Assembly (NCBI GenBank): GCA_049999805.1
Contig: JBNGIO010005428.1
Coordinates: 36,479 to 93,858 of the forward strand
Direction of reading: 5' to 3'
Length of the DNA stretch: 57,380 nucleotides
From: Folioceros fuciformis
Taxonomy: Eukaryota > Anthocerotophyta > Anthocerotopsida > Anthocerotales
The notes under the pieces are model-generated. The model searched no databases, was not told the DNA's origin, and was given only the letters and a program-made list of their open reading frames with translations. Position numbers and translations under genes: made by a program. Positions within the stretch are counted from its first letter, which is position 1, and every line of letters starts with the position of its first letter. Of the stretch, positions 55,154 to 57,380 are shown in pieces.

Positions 55154-57380
55154 TCAGGGGGAAGACTTGTGTTTACCGTCGTAGAAAGTGGCGTTCTTGG
55201 ATGATCGGAATGTTTCAAGGAAGGCCTTGGCATCAGCTAGTTCTTGATTCCTTCGTGCTCTATCCCACTTGTGTTCAGCTGCCAATATCTCAATAACCCG
55301 AGGCAATGCTTTGCTAGCTGCATTCGTATCTAGAAATGCCAACCTCGATCGCCTTGCAATGAAATCCACTGCTGACTCGCAGTACTCGTTCCGAGCAGAA
55401 TATGCCACTTCAGCTTCCAGAACAGGATACCCGTGTGCCAGCCTCTTGCCCAAGAACTCGTTCTGCAAACGTTATCATAGTTAAGAAAATGACATGTCTG
55501 CATTAAGATATTAAGATGGTGTTTGATAATGCTAGAGACTTCAAATTCCAATGCCACGGAGGCTGCTAGCAGCATATACCTGTCCGATGATAGCAACACG
55601 TGGAGCTAATCCTCCGTAGGAATGAACCAAGTGCTTTGCCGCCGCTGTATCCATGGCCCCAGGAACCACTTTACCACCATATGTTCTCTTCATTCGGAGG
55701 AATTGTTGGGCGAGTACCGTGAACGAAGCTGGGTCCCACCCCTGAGCTCCAGCCAAAGGCAAGTCTCTTGTCACACAAGCATTTCTTGGCACTAAGGCAC
55801 CGGTCTTAATGGCCGCATCAACGGCATCCTCTGCCATACTGGCGCAACAAAACAGACGAATGTGAAACGGCCTTGTTAGAGCCGCTATAAGTGATTCTCG
55901 AAGCCATGTGATACAGACTCGTCATGCTCACCTTCTGTATGTTGTCCATTTGCCACCTGTGATCGTGACCAGACCGTCTGCATCCTTGACAATCACATGA
56001 TCCCTGGAGATACTAGCCGTGTCTGTGGCTTTAGGATCTGTGGCCAGTGGCCTAATCCCACTCCAGGCGGATAGAACATCAGTCCGCCGCACCTACATCC
56101 ATCAACCACAAGGCATATCGCAATTAGCCTGAAAAGTAAGATGAAGAAAGTGTCCACTCAGAGTTACATCCCTGCAGTAAGGGACATACCTTGACGCACA
56201 GGTAATCACTGATAGCGTCCAAGATGAATTGGATGTCCTCTTCCCTAGGCTCTGGCAACATGGTCAAAGGGGTGCTAGAATCTGTAGTACCAGCAACAGT
56301 CCTCCCAAGCCATGGCAGCATGAACACCACTCTTCCATCCTTAGTCTTGGGAACAATGAGGCCCATTGATTCAGGGGAGTAATAATCAGGAAGCACAATG
56401 TGCACACCACTGCTAGGTGAAATAATCGCTGTGGCAGTGCTATCTGCCATTTTCCTGACTTCATCACAGAAGGGACCTGCTGCATTGATGACAACCTTAG
56501 CATACACATCAAATTGCACCCCTGTGAACTTCTCTCGTATTCGGGCTCCAGTTATGCGCCCTGTGATGTCATCCTTGAGGAGAGATACAGCCTCTGCATG
56601 GTTGAGAACAGCTGCTCCAGCCATTGCTCCCGTGCATGCCAATGCCACGTTAAGGCGTGAATCATTCATCTGACCATCATAGTAGACGACGGTACCCTTA
56701 AGAGTCTTTCCATCAGCAGCAGCTTTTGCCAAAGTTGGAAACAATTCCAAAGACTCCTGCGCAGAATAATAACGAGAAATGTGCAGCATGCGCCTTCCAG
56801 CAACCAGATCATACAACTTCAGCCCAGCCCAGTAGTAAGGGATCTCCCACCACTCATAACATGGTGTCATGGTAGGCAAAGGATTACACAAATGCGGTGC
56901 ATTTTGAAGGATTCTGATGCGCTCCTCGAGCGCATGAAACACCAATTTCAGCTGGCCGTAGTCAAGCTGAAACACAGCTTTCTCCAAGTACCTGACTCCT
57001 GCCACCAAATGATGAACCGTCAGGAATCCTCCCGCAAGGCTGCGATCAAAACCCTAACTCAAAACATCCTGAACGCTCTATGACGAAATCTGAGAAGCAA
57101 AACCAAAACCGTGACACCAATTCCCCAATCCTACAGAGTGGCACGACAGCTCAAAACAACTAGGATCCCGACCTCCATGCACGAGCTTGGTGGAGCGCGA
57201 CGAAGTGCCAGCTCCAAAATCATCTCGCTCCACGAGCGCCACACGCAATCCCCGGGTGGAAGCATCCAGAGCAGCACCGCAGCCTGTCGCACCGCCTCCG
57301 ATGACTAGGATATCAAAGGGGCTGGCGGGACTGCTTCCCCGCAATGCAGCCAGCTGCACAGCCCGCGGAGCTACCTCCCC
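55154..57380 (-). CDS. SDP6: FAD-dependent glycerol-3-phosphate dehydrogenase, mitochondrial (SDP6-like), 5' partial
   Basis: The exons that are present cover nearly the entire enzyme. FAD-binding [20 protein letters not shown] and [11 protein letters not shown] lead into one long exon (about 57001-56190: [73 protein letters not shown]). Then come [57 protein letters not shown], and the C-terminal [20 protein letters not shown] ending at the stop at 55154. The enzyme oxidises glycerol-3-phosphate to dihydroxyacetone phosphate on the outer face of the inner mitochondrial membrane and passes electrons to ubiquinone. Arabidopsis SDP6 is needed to use glycerol from stored oil. The mitochondrial presequence and start lie beyond the right edge. 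No defect seen. Confidence 0.94.

Overview
The window is nuclear DNA of a land plant. The evidence is multi-exon genes with GT-AG introns of mostly 70-250 bp, two intronless pentatricopeptide-repeat (PPR) genes, plant-type DRB double-stranded-RNA-binding proteins, an ALS1/ABCB27-type half ABC transporter, MBOAT wax synthases, an SDP6-type glycerol-3-phosphate dehydrogenase, a eukaryotic tRNA-Val and interstitial CCCTAAA telomere-type repeats. A PLS/E-class PPR gene built of amplified 117-residue modules and a KDM2-like JmjC gene suggest a non-flowering lineage (bryophyte, lycophyte or fern), but I cannot name the species. Two 100-base N runs mark scaffold joins.

Layout from left to right: minisatellites (1-614); PLS/E PPR (1617-4700, +); short DRB-like gene (5172-5920, +); intronless F-box gene (6931-8301, +); a probably broken multi-exon F-box gene (8998-10203, +); eIF3d in 16 exons (10427-13806, +); longer DRB-like paralogue (14559-16113, +); ALS1/ABCB27-like transporter in 16 exons (17602-21259, -); an AT-rich gene-poor island with tRNA-Val(UAC) (23591-23663, -); LSM1 in 5 exons (24072-25015, +); CstF-50 in 14 exons (26408-29296, +); TENA-E (29383-30259, -), tail to tail with CstF-50; Asterix/WDR83OS (30646-30957, +); MBOAT wax synthase 1 (31408-32631, +); a dead Asterix copy (about 33127-33399) and MBOAT 2 (33860-35089, +); F-box gene (35401-36830, -); alpha/beta hydrolase (37463-38645, -); P-class PPR (41477-43798, +); KDM2-like JmjC gene (45454-49087, -); an AT-rich transposon region with a PIF/Harbinger transposase pseudogene split by a truncated LINE (51986-54130); and the 3' part of SDP6 (55154 to the window edge, -).

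The genes are mostly housekeeping and do not form one pathway. They cover RNA metabolism (eIF3d, LSM1, CstF-50, DRB, PPR), lipid and glycerol metabolism (two wax synthases, a monoglyceride-lipase-like hydrolase, SDP6), thiamin salvage (TENA-E), membrane transport and ER membrane-protein biogenesis (ABCB27-like, Asterix), ubiquitin ligase adaptors (three F-box genes) and chromatin (JmjC).

The points most worth a second look are: the KDM2/JHDM1-like demethylase with a Met where animal KDM2 has the 2-oxoglutarate-binding Thr; the N gap inside that gene, which appears to be an unmerged 15-base contig overlap; the Asterix-MBOAT segmental duplication in which one Asterix copy died; a LINE inserted into a Harbinger transposase with a readable 7-bp target-site duplication; and the exact 351-bp modular growth of the first PPR gene.
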